Shown here: positions 20,604 to 30,560 of the stretch, piece after piece
Layout of the letters: every line of letters starts with the position of its first letter
How positions within the stretch are numbered: the first letter of the stretch is position 1
Assembly: GCA_900095095.1 (NCBI GenBank)
Contig: FMBT01000585.1
Coordinates: 1-43,250, forward strand
Source of the DNA: Fragilariopsis cylindrus CCMP1102
Taxonomy: Eukaryota; Bacillariophyta; Bacillariophyceae; Bacillariales; Bacillariaceae
Reading direction: 5' to 3'
Length of the DNA stretch: 43,250 nucleotides
The notes under the pieces: generated by a model
Told to the model about the DNA's origin: nothing
Seen by the model: only the letters and a program-made list of their open reading frames with translations
Databases searched by the model: none
Program-made: the position numbers and the translations under genes

Positions 20604-21482
20604 CTAATGATTATCCCATTGGATTGATTCTGTTGCTTGATGCCACCAACCTTCAAAATCAAGATCCCAAATTTCAAATATATCAGCACCCCCACCATCA
20701 CCATCATTATCACCATCCATACACTTCATCCATGATAAGTCTTCACATTCTGGACTCATTGCAACTAATGCAAACCACATACCAATTAATTGAAAAAAGA
20801 TTGCAAGTATTGCCCATTGCAGTCCAATAAATTTTGATGGACAACATATGCATACTTCTTGTTGACAAGCAACAGAATCAGAACCCTTTGCTTCACGGGC
20901 AACTGTATCATCATAGGTATCAGCAATAGAAAAAATACCAATTGTTACACCATAATATAAAAATAATAATTGCAGTAACATATTATACCAATAATAATCT
21001 GCAATAATTATACAAATATTAAATACTGTATAACCCAAACATATATATACAGTTATCTTATTTGGTGAATAACATAATGTTATTAATAAACTTATTGTAA
21101 ATACGATACAACCAATTAATGATGTTGTACGTCCACCACTTAATATAACAAATATCATACTAATAATAGAACATCCAACATATCCAGCTGGTATAATAAG
21201 ACAACGACAACCACCAGCGAATGTAGTAACACCACCTTCATTTTCAAATACATTTATACGATGTACGTCACCACATGTTATCCAACATGCTATTGCATGA
21301 CACCATTCATGTATAAATACAGCAATTAATCGTATTGGTTTCGCAATTAATGTTTTCCATGTTATTAATGCTAAAAATACATATGCAATATATAATAGTA
21401 AAAATAATGTTTGTTTATCATTACAACATGCCCAATTTGTTACTAAATTATTATCACCACCATTATCATCGTCACCACCCAT
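20604..21482 (-). CDS. M50-type membrane metalloprotease-like protein
   Basis: 292 residues from the ATG at 21482; the open frame extends upstream only to a TTG. Residues 58-62 are HEWCH, the HExxH zinc motif, within FIHEWCHAIACWITCG in a predicted membrane helix. This is the pattern of the M50B-like peptidase family (site-2-protease relatives). ENEGGVTTFAGG follows, as is usual a short distance after the HExxH in this family. Seven or eight hydrophobic segments are seen, along with a Cys-rich loop (CQQEVCICCP) and a Trp-rich acidic C-terminus (WDLDFEGWWHQ). Zinc-dependent intramembrane proteolysis or a non-proteolytic relative are both possible; the third zinc ligand is not obvious. Divergently arranged with the SET gene. 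Confidence 0.8.
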   Translation of the reverse strand: MGGDDDNGGDNNLVTNWACCNDKQTLFLLLYIAYVFLALITWKTLIAKPIRLIAVFIHEWCHAIACWITCGDVHRINVFENEGGVTTFAGGCRCLIIPAGYVGCSIISMIFVILSGGRTTSLIGCIVFTISLLITLCYSPNKITVYICLGYTVFNICIIIADYYWYNMLLQLLFLYYGVTIGIFSIADTYDDTVAREAKGSDSVACQQEVCICCPSKFIGLQWAILAIFFQLIGMWFALVAMSPECEDLSWMKCMDGDNDGDGGGADIFEIWDLDFEGWWHQATESIQWDNH

Positions 21483-22022
21483 CTTCTTTTGAAATTTATC
21501 AAGAAGACTGACTGACTTAATTATAAATTTATAAAGCGTACGCAAAAGTAAAAAGCTTATTGATGTCGTGTTTTTTTTTCTTTTCCTTCTTTCCCTCGAT
21601 CTTCTACGCTACGCTTCGAGTATATGCTTGTTAAGTGTCCTTGTATCGTTGGGAAAGACAGGAGACCAACCACCATGGTCAAATCCTTCAGAATAGAATG
21701 ACGATTCTCGACTCGAGATTCGAGAGATATGAAGCAAAAAGATAAGAAGGGAAAATCGACGCGTTCAAATCGTGACTGAAAAATAATGATGAGAATGCAA
21801 TACAGTAGCGAGGAAGGTTGGCGCGCGCCACGCATAGCACGTGAAAAATGAAGGATCTACTAAAACATCAATTTCAAATCATACAGTATCACGATCGGAA
21901 TGAATGACATCAACGACATATTTAGTATCATTCCATATAAAAGACACAACCAAAAGGAATTCCTTCTCTCACATTTAATACGTTCTACCGCTGGTGTTGC
22001 TAGATTTTTGGTCTCTAGAAAG
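21483..22022. other. Divergent promoter region with GC-rich palindrome
   Basis: 540 bp between the M50-like gene (-) and the SET gene (+). Contains the 12-bp perfect palindrome TGGCGCGCGCCA at 21819-21830, followed ten bases later by CACGTGA. In-frame codons upstream of 22023 on the plus strand could extend the SET protein by 41 residues from an ATG at 21900. Confidence 0.6.
21819..21830. promoter_or_regulatory. GC-rich palindrome, E2F-like
   Basis: TGGCGCGCGCCA is self-complementary and resembles E2F/DP sites (TTTSGCGC). It stands out in an AT-rich spacer between divergent genes. A CACGTG core (bZIP/bHLH type) lies at 21839-21844. Binding is inferred only. Confidence 0.35.
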
Positions 22023-24527
22023 ATGACGACATCGTCGTCGCCATTGACGATTATTGTACTATTAATAACTCTTCTTGTCGTTCATACCGTCATGTTTCCA
22101 ACGAGGACTACTAGTACTAGTGCTAGTACTATTTTTGTCAATGCTGCTGCTATTGAATGTGGTGTATATTTAGCACCAAGTTCAATACCATTTGCAGGCC
22201 TTGGGATGTATGCAGGGAATAGATCCATATCACGAAATGATATTGTTACATATGGAGATATTCTTATTCCTATCGTTGAACGACCATGGCACATTGAACG
22301 TAGATTAAGTGATCAACGTAATTTTTTATGGGACGAATATGTATGTACAGTATTTTATAAAAAAATTGTAGATTTTTTTTTCTCTGTTCTTTTTTAAAAA
22401 GTACAAAAGTATGATATATATTTTGATGTGCTCTCTTTATTGTTTGTACATTCTAAATATGTTTTTTTTTGTCTTTTTTTGGTCAATTGATTCGTTTCAC
22501 AAAACAAACAAATAAACAACAGATCTGGAATGCAGATACATTTGATTTTACAGATGAAGAATTGGGTGAAGACCTTGTTAGTGATGTTGCTATGGCATCT
22601 CCCGGTGTTGGGGCTGCAGCCAATAGTTACATGTCTATGATTAATGTTGATGATTATCCAATTAAAATAAGTAGAGCTGGTCTTCCTCCAGATTCACCTG
22701 GACATGGTGCATTTACAATATATCATGGACGATCCTTTTATGCAACTACACCAATTGAACCAGGACAAGAAATCTTCGTTAGTTACGGAGAAGACTATTT
22801 TACGAGTCGTACACATACTTATGGGTATCTGCCAATGCCAGATAGAGATTACGAACGAGCTGACCATATTTTAAATACGGGCCTCAACATTATTCGACAC
22901 AACAAAAATATTACAGCAAAAGGAGGTAACATAGATTCTACTACTTCAAATTCTAAGTCCGATGAACGTAATAGAGAATGTTCCGCTGAAGAAAACAATG
23001 ATTGTGATGCTGCTCCATCGTCAGACGACGAATCGCTTCGAGAGGAAATATGGAATGACGCACATGCTTTGATAAAAGATATATCCGAAAATATCTTCAA
23101 TACGTCTCGTATATTGAATGCCATTCCCGCTAACATATCTGTAATCGAAGACATTCTAGAAGATGGTGGTACAGCATATCAAGATTATAATCGATCTGTA
23201 AAAGACTTGAAATGGTTAGAAGAACATGGACAGTGCATGGATAACATTATAGTCGGTAGATCTACCATCCCCGACGCTGGACGAGGGGCATTTGCCACTC
23301 GATATATACCAAGCGGTGGATTAGTCTCGCCAGCTCCACTTGTACATATTGATGATATTGACAATATGGTAATGTTTATGGAACATGTATACAACGAAGA
23401 CGATGATCTAGTACCCAACCGTAGGGGAGAGTATACCTGGCAGCTTATTCTCAATTACTGCTTTGCACATCATCAATCAACGTTATTGTTATGCCCGTAC
23501 GGTCTTTTATCATCATTGATCAATCATTCTAAAGAAAATTTCAACACGAAGATCCAATGGAGTGAAGATCATCGGATGCGTCACCCAGAATGGTTAGAGG
23601 AACCAATCAAAGAATGGGGTTTAGAATTTCATACCGGATTACAAATCGATTTCGTAGCAACACGAGACATTGAAGCCAATGAGGAAATTTTAATCGACTA
23701 TGGATCATTCTGGCAAAAGGCATGGGATAATCATGTAGAAGAATTTAGGTTTGAAGAACATCGATCCGAATACTACAGGCCGGCATACGAATTGAACGAA
23801 CTAGTGTTCAACGACGACTTCGAGTTAAGAACAGAGAAGGATCGAGCATACGAATTGGACGGTGTCCAGATGCATTGTAGACGGTGGTATCTTCATCAAA
23901 TTAATAAACGTTTAGTAGGAGATCAGGCTTGTAACATCGTTCGAAAACTCGGTGAAGATTCATATTTAGTCCGAGCGATAAGGTGGAAGGACGATAATGA
24001 AGATCGAACTACAAGCTTTAGCCAAGATCATGTTCTTTTTTGGGGAGTCCCAAGAGACATATTTTACTTTGAAGATCTGCCAAATTCAAGAGATATTCAC
24101 CAACAATGGGCTTTCCGGCATCCAATAATGATTCCAGAAGAAATGTTTCCTAATGTGAGTTTATTTGTTTTACTTTGTGTCTCCTCGTGTCATTCCTTAC
24201 TCAGCTAGCGAGTTCTGTTCTTTTTCTTCTTATGGATATCTATGTTTTAAGCTATGGAAAAACGTCGACGATGAGGGCAACGGCAAATCTTTTCCACATT
24301 TTACTTTTCCCAAATTCCGGGACGAACACGACGACGATGATGAGGATGATGATGATGATGACCATTATGAGGAGGAGAATCACGAAGAATATGACGAGGG
24401 AGACGATGATGAGATCGACGAGGAAGAGATCGACGAGGAAGTGCAGGCGGACCGTGATGATGATGATGATGATGATGATTTCGACCATGATGAAGAAGAA
24501 GAGATCCATGATGATGATGATTACTGA
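22023..24527 (+). CDS. SET-domain protein with signal peptide, three exons
   Basis: Exons are 22023-22340, 22523-24154 and 24252-24527. Introns of 182 and 97 bp start GTATGT and GTGAGT and end AACAG and TTAAG, both phase 0, giving about 741 residues. The start at 22023 puts a signal peptide or anchor (LTIIVLLITLLVVHTVMF) at the N-terminus. The SET fold appears twice in part. The first copy runs from GLGMYAGNRSISRNDIV through FYATTPIEPGQEIFVSYGED (about 60-198). The second begins with GRGAFATRYIPSGG and continues through SLINHSKENFNTK to IDFVATRDIEANEEILIDYG, which includes the NHS and ELxxDYG-type motifs of SET methyltransferases. The last exon encodes an Asp/Glu tail. Likely an S-adenosylmethionine-dependent protein-lysine methyltransferase, unexpectedly with a secretory or organelle signal. 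An AATAAA lies at 24552. Confidence 0.85.
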
Positions 24528-24896
24528 ACACTGTATGTACGAATTTGAACTTAATAAAGGTTATTATATCGATTATAGTTGACTTCGTCGGTCCGTTTAT
24601 TATCTACAGATTCACTTGTATAAAACAGTACTATACTTCTTACGTTTAGATATACATTATCTCCTTTCTTCACTTAATTTTTCTCTTCCTAGAATATACT
24701 TTGCATTTTTTTTGTGTGTGTTTAGTTGTAAACGAATTTTGGGGGGCTGTCTCTTTTTCTCTCTCTAGTAGTAATATTAGTAGTAAAAATTTAAGCAGCA
24801 GAAACATACCGTAACATTGCCACTTATTCTTGAAGAAACATCAGTAACAGTGTTATTGTACATGTGTGTGTGCTGCTGTTGTTATTGTTCTTGTAT
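24528..24896. other. Spacer between convergent SET and CSN1 genes
   Basis: 369 bp holding both 3' UTRs, including AATAAA after the SET stop. Nothing else seen. Confidence 0.6.
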
Positions 24897-27066
24897 TCAG
24901 TACATATCTTCGGGGTTCATAGCAGCGGGATGATGGGCAGCAGCAGAAGCATCCACGTCGACCATATGAGTATCGTGATCACCACCACCACCACCCTGCC
25001 CATCGAATGCATCCATATCCTCAAAGTACGCACCTTCATCATCATCGTCGTCGTCACCATCATCACTACTACTATCCGCCATAGCTGCTCCTCCAGGTAC
25101 CAATGCTGATGATCCACCAAAACGCCCAGTCGTTTTGTGTTGTTGTTGTCGGTGTCGTCTACTACCTCTCATCCCCCCTTTGTTTCCTCTTCGACCACCA
25201 CTACCACCTCCTCCGCTGATGTTGCCGACGGCAGAATTTGGATTATGGTATATCAGATCGTGTTCCAAACATGCCAATCGTACCAACATCGCATGAGAAT
25301 CATCCATGATACGTTCCTCCATGGAATTAATTCGTAATGTTGGATTTTGTGATGGTTGTTTCTGGAAGAGGATTTTCTCACGACAATCCAACCGAGTTGT
25401 AGATGGTAACAACTTCCGATCCATCAAATCGACCAACGTATCGATAACAGAATCTAAATCATTATTATTATTATCATTATCATCAGAAGAGTTAGGAAAG
25501 AATAAATCTTTTAAACTTTCTAGTTTTACTCGTTGATATGGTCGTAAATATTCAACGACACAATTTTCACGAATGGTTTGGATCAATGTATTCCAGCGGG
25601 TCGGTGTTAGGTAAACGTCGACGACTACTCCCAATGGCAATAGGGGTTGCGACAATGATGTCGATGTTGATGTTGATGTTGATGCTGACGTATCACTATC
25701 ATGGATACACGAAATAGCTCGCATACATGGTTCATAGTTCGCACGAGAATAATACACCAAAAGTTCCTTCACGGCAGGTACCAATTCCAATGCTTCTGGA
25801 TCATCAGTTAATGTTATCATCTTAGATCGATCTCTTGTTACAAGACACATTAGACCAGCATACAATGCAACATCTTCAGGAGATATCACACCTCGCCAAT
25901 GTAACATGTGTGTGTTGTTATTATTATTATTATTACTGTCGTCACTATCTCCAGATCCTTTCATGACTAACGGAAAGAACGCATTGGCAGCACCACGATA
26001 ATCTTTTGCTACCATTCTTTCAATACCTTTCGCAATTTGAACTTTGACACCAATATCACGAATAATGGCTTCATCGGCAGTATTATTATTATTGTTATTA
26101 ATGACGTTATTGTTATTGTTGTTGTTGGTGTTGACTTTGTTAGAAGATAATAATGATTTTAATGTCGATTCTGTCCGTTCTGCATAATCACGAACGGAAA
26201 TGAAATTTCCTGCATTTAAGGCTGATTCTAAAATAAGTAATCCAATTTGTGCCGTTTGGAGTTTACTTGTGGAATAATCCATTGCACGAAATAAAGATGA
26301 ATTAACATTTGTGAATGCACTATCTTTTACAAGATCGATTACTTTATCATTGTTGGTTATGGTATTATTAGTAGTAGTGGTAGTAGTAGTAGTGGTAGTA
26401 GTAGGTGCAATTTTCATATCACGTCCGGATCGAAGATCATGTTCGGCTAAGGCCAAATATGCGGTCCGAATAGCATCCTTGTGTAAACGAGATTGTGCCG
26501 AGGATAAGCGTCCCTCCAAAATTTGACGTTTATCACGATTGGTTGTCTCGGTAGTATTCATCCAATTGACATCAAGGGGTGGACGACCTGTATATTTTAT
26601 TTCATTTCCATGTGGAAGAAGGCGTGCAAAGATAAAAAATAGGGTGAAAAAGCAATGGAAAGTAAGCGAGTTGTTGCGGCAGCCACTAAATAGTAAATAA
26701 GGATCATTATCGTCGTCTCAAACAAGAAAAATCGACTTCAATTTAATTTTTTTTCAATAAGAATAAATTAATAGTAAACTTACTCTCAAAAAGATCCATA
26801 TCGAAAATTCTTCCTCCTCCTCCGGTGTCTTCTCCACTATCATTTCCATTACCAGCAAAAACTTGTCGATATAGTTGAACATTTCCATCTTTTAGCATTT
26901 GTTTTTCGGCTAAATCCAATGCACGTTGACGTTGGATTAAATTCAAATTCAAATTACTGTTGTTGTTATTACCAGCACCGTATACGGAACGTCCTTGTGC
27001 AATTGAAATCAATCGTCGTAAACGGGTTTCACCGGAATACCGACCAATGTAAGATTCTAAATCCAT
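24897..27066 (-). CDS. CSN1: COP9 signalosome subunit 1
   Basis: Exon 1 is 27066-26784 and exon 2 is 26587-24897, with a 196-bp intron at 26588-26783 (GTAAGT donor, TACAG acceptor, phase 1). The total is about 657 residues. The start matches the CSN1/GPS1 N-terminus (LESYIGRYSGETRLRRLISI). The RPN7 helical region includes ARTAYLAL-type TPR-like repeats (AIRTAYLALAEHDLRSGRD, IAKGIERMVAKDYRGAANAF) and SPEDVALYAGLMCLVTRDRS. The PCI domain follows (VVEYLRPYQRVKLESLKDLF then LVDLMDRKLLPSTTRLD). Asn, Thr and Ser runs enlarge several loops. The tail is Gly/Asp-rich. The CSN complex removes Nedd8 from cullins, and subunit 1 is a scaffold, so nuclear and cytoplasmic function is expected. Confidence 0.9.
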
Positions 27067-28409
27067 GATGGTTTTGTTGGTTTGTTTTGTTTACGATTAT
27101 TATTTCTTCGAGTGTGTGAGAACGTATTCTACGGTAAGTCGTATATCTTTCGTCGAAAATCTTTTTTTCTTTTATTCTACTAGCTAGTCTAACAGCCAGC
27201 GTTCCTCGCTTTTTACTGTCTTTTCTTTTTTACCTTTCAAAATTCAAGGTAGTGTCTATTCTAGCTTTAGTGAAGGTGTTCGTTATTTCCCCAATCTCTA
27301 TTGATTTTATCTATGAACAAGCAGTTGCCATTGTTTAGTTAAACAATTTAAAGTGGTCGTAGCAATTATTTTTCAATAATTTGCATGGTAAATATCGTAC
27401 CGTTAACGTGACGGTAACTTAGTGATTTTGAGATTCGGTTAGAAATTATTGTGAAGATCGCGGGAGAACCGCTAAGAAAGTCAGTCCCGTATGATGATGG
27501 TGAAATGAAACATGCATCTACTTGTACAAGTAGTACATTTTATAGTTGGCTCCTATTTGTTCCACTGGGTTGCCAGAAGCAGATACCTATGGAGTGATTA
27601 CATTACTATACAAATCATATGATCATATGAGAATCTGTTACTGTAACGGAGTGTGTTATTCCTTTTTAATGATGGTGCATCGTTCGTATTCCATGGAAAA
27701 GGATGGGGTTTTGAATTATTTGTCCATCCACTAGTAGCTAGTATATTTACCATTGACTAATGCATGCCTATATGTATTTATCTTGTGATATGTATATGCC
27801 ACATCAGAAAGTGGTGTGATGTACTCAAACAAACAGCAATGAGGATAACATCCTCAAGTGGAAGTAGTAAAACTTTGTTGTTGGTGTGCTTACAACACAC
27901 TCAGACAGCAGTGCATTATTGTATTGTTAGGCTCAGTCAGGATAATGCACTGAAGTATGAGCCTGTGAATGAGACATAAAGCTTTCAGACCACTTTATAA
28001 TTAACATGATACGTGAATGCAAGCAAGCACAAATAATAATGTGCATAGTATTAGAATAAACTGTCATTCTTCATGTTGGGGGTATGCACAATACAAGGCA
28101 TTATGCTAATGTGGAGTAAAAGCTAGTCATTTATAGTACATGCGTGTAGATAGATGTATAAATAGATTATTGTGTTAAAAAATAAGATGTTATTACATTA
28201 TTATTCGCTATTTATGTGTTTTTTTTTTTACTTCAAAATTCTGTTTTATTATGTACTTTGTTTTGTATTATTTCGATCGAGCTGTAGTAGATGATGATGC
28301 ATTATAGTTCGTCTTGCGCTAATATGACGATAAGGTAGATTAATTTTTTTTTCCTTTTCTTCCTTTCGTTGTTTTCATAATCATTTTTGTTCTATTATGA
28401 AGACAAAAC
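27067..28409. other. Long intergenic region with inverted repeat
   Basis: 1.3 kb between the CSN1 start and the DnaJ stop, both on the minus strand. Contains a perfect 11-bp inverted repeat, CAGTGCATTAT and ATAATGCACTG, near 27908-27951 with a 22-base spacer. Frames at 27546-27734 and 27764-27979 have no recognisable content and are not called. Confidence 0.6.
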
Positions 28410-29837
28410 TTACGATTGTTGACATTGGACAGGTTGTGCACCACCACCACCTTCTTCATCCGAATCGTATTCACCACCTTGATTAGAAACACCCCCCTTA
28501 CCGAATTGTGTAACATCGGAAGCCTCACAATGAACAATTTCAGTTGTATCAGCATCATAATCAACATCCATTGTTGTTGACTTCGGACTAGGCAATATTT
28601 TTTTCAATTGTTCAATAGTTTTTGCATCCAGGTCACCATCGGATGGAAATTCAACTGTAAATAAAACATATAAATTACCTTTCACAAATGGATTACCATG
28701 TGACGGCATACCTTCATTCGGAATGATTTTTGTAAATGGTCGTCGATCATTCGTTTCTGGCTTAATAACTTCACCGGGTGTGGATCGTACCACAAGATCC
28801 CGACCATCTAAATGTTCAATTTTCCATTCAAAGCCACATAATGCCTCATGTAAACTTAATGTTTTTGATACCAGTAAATCAGCACCCTTCCGTTTAAAGA
28901 CAGGATGTTCCTTTTCTTGAATGACAAAATTAATATTACCAGGTTCAATATTCGGTTTTTCATCACCTTTGCCACGGAACACAACTTTTTGTTTATGTTT
29001 CATCCCCTTTTCCACTAATACCTCCAGGACTTCACGTTCGCGTTTGCGTTTGCATTGATACCCTTCTCCGCCACATTCGGAACAACGACGTTGCATTTGT
29101 TGGACCATACCCAATGCAATTTGACGTAATTCAATAACAACACCCTGTCCATCACAACCAGTACAGACCTTGGCAGTACCAATAATTACTTGACGTGTAA
29201 TAGCAAGTTTGACCGTCTTTCCATTATATAAATCTTCTAAACTAACTTTGAGAGGATGATTGACATCTTCACCGCGCTTTGGTCCTTGTGGTCGACCACG
29301 TCCTCCTGCTCCGCCAAAGAACATTGAAAATAAATCTTCTTGGCTACCACCACCACCTCCGCCTTCCTCTAATCCTTCTAATCCATATTTATCATATTTG
29401 GCACGTGTTTCTGGATCACTTAATACTTCGTATGCTGTGAATTTAATTTGTGATTTTAGATAGAGAGTGAGAGTGTGAGAAACAGAGATACGAAAAGTGA
29501 GTGAGTTACTCAGTTTATTTGATTTTATTTGATCGATCCGTTCATTCATTCGCTAATTAATTGCTGAACAAACTACGACGTCTACGGTATAGTACTCACC
29601 GGCATTCACTTCCTTGAAATGATGCTCGTCACCACCTTTATCGGGATGATGCTTGATTGCCATCTTTCTGTAGGCCTTCTTGATTGCTTTAGCATCCGCA
29701 GTTTTTTCAATTTCAAGTGTTTCATACAACTTGGTGGTATCAACGTTTGCCGATGCAGGACGACCACCCGGTCGACGGCCACCGCCACCACCACCTTGAG
29801 AAAAATGTTCCGCGAAAGGATCTCCACCAAAAAACAT
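28410..29837 (-). CDS. DNAJA1: Type I DnaJ (HSP40) with reduced zinc finger and CaaX end
   Basis: Exon 1 is 29837-29600 and exon 2 is 29434-28410, with a 165-bp intron at 29435-29599 (GTGAGT donor, TTCACAG acceptor, phase 1). Splicing gives [20 protein letters not shown] and 420 residues. An unusual Gly/Phe-rich N-terminal extension ([14 protein letters not shown], Gly run, RRPGGR) precedes the J domain (about 35-97, HPD at 64-66). A G/F region follows (about 100-130). The Cys-rich region has only two CxxCxGxG motifs, CTGCDGQG (170-177) and CSECGGEG (197-204), where type I DnaJ has four. The client-binding domains are intact ([25 protein letters not shown]). The C-terminus VQCQQS ends in a CaaX box like that of animal DNAJA1, predicting farnesylation and membrane association. 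Co-chaperone of cytosolic Hsp70. Confidence 0.92.
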
Positions 29838-30195
29838 GATTAGATTATTAAAGTTAGTATTTAAATCTGTATTGTTTATAAACTAGATTAGTTTGATGTT
29901 GTTTTTTGTTACAACAAGGAGTATCGAGGATAGAATATGAAATGACTGTGTGAGGGTGGTCTTGTGTTTGGATGTTCTCAGTAATTTCTTTTTTTTTTGT
30001 CGTCGGTGATTAAAAAAACGCAATTTCAATGGGAACCACGAATGCTTTGTTTCGACTCACTCTCTTTCAAGTGCGGAATTTATTTGCTTTTCGAAAAAAA
30101 CAAAACAAAAGCAATGGCAGTAGATGTCGCACGACGTGGTCGTAAACAGCAATGCTGCTTGCTGCCTACGATTGGTTGGACGATGAATTCTTTCA

Positions 30196-30207
30196 TTTCG
30201 CGCGAAA
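30196..30207. promoter_or_regulatory. E2F-like palindrome TTTCGCGCGAAA
   Basis: Perfect 12-bp palindrome containing overlapping TTTCGCGC sites on both strands, the classical E2F/DP consensus. A CACGTG core follows at 30219-30224. Located about 360 bp from each divergent start codon. Binding is inferred. Confidence 0.4.
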
Positions 30208-30395
30208 ATCGAAAATGCACGTGCTATACCTACCTTAGTAGTGTATGTATGTATAGATCATGATTAACTAAGCTATCTACCTTCACCGTGACACGTGCAT
30301 CGTCATATCGTCAAACCATACCACCCAAAAACCATATAATAATCCATACTGCTACCGTAGAATACAAACAACATCAGTCCATCGACGATGGACTT

Positions 30396-30506
30396 AAATC
30401 AGATCAGATTCAGATCAGATTCAAATCAGATTCAAATCAGACTCAATGACAGCAATGTAATGATGTGAAACAAATCAGACTCAATGACAGCATAGTAATG
30501 ATGTGA
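30396..30506. repeat. Tandem repeats upstream of the CbiA-fusion gene
   Basis: First a run of AATCAGATTC-type units (about 30396-30440). Then two copies of a 35-base unit starting AAATCAGACTCAATGACAGC at 30434 and 30472, period 38 bp, with small differences. They end 55 bases before the ATG at 30561 and contain TGAC cores, so they could be transcription-factor sites, but this is not shown. Confidence 0.75.
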
Positions 30507-30560
30507 GATAAGAGGCTATGAATAGTTAAGAGTTTCCGTCCAGCGAAATATCGCAACATA

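Larger units (their letters stand above)
29838..30560. other. Divergent promoter region, DnaJ and CbiA-fusion genes
   Basis: 723 bp between divergent genes. Contains an E2F-like 12-bp palindrome, a CACGTG core at 30219-30224 and tandem repeats close to the plus-strand start, all listed separately. Short frames here start at TTG and look non-coding. Confidence 0.65.

Noticed and set aside
21483-21545. Upstream extension of the M50-like protein
   Set aside because: Opens at TTG; the ATG at 21482 is the first real start.
24252-24531. His- or Ile-rich minus-strand frames opposite the SET gene tail
   Set aside because: Complement of the Asp/Glu-encoding GAT/GAA repeats.
27546-27979. Two short plus-strand frames between CSN1 and DnaJ
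   Set aside because: 60-70 codons, no recognisable content, no splice links to neighbours.
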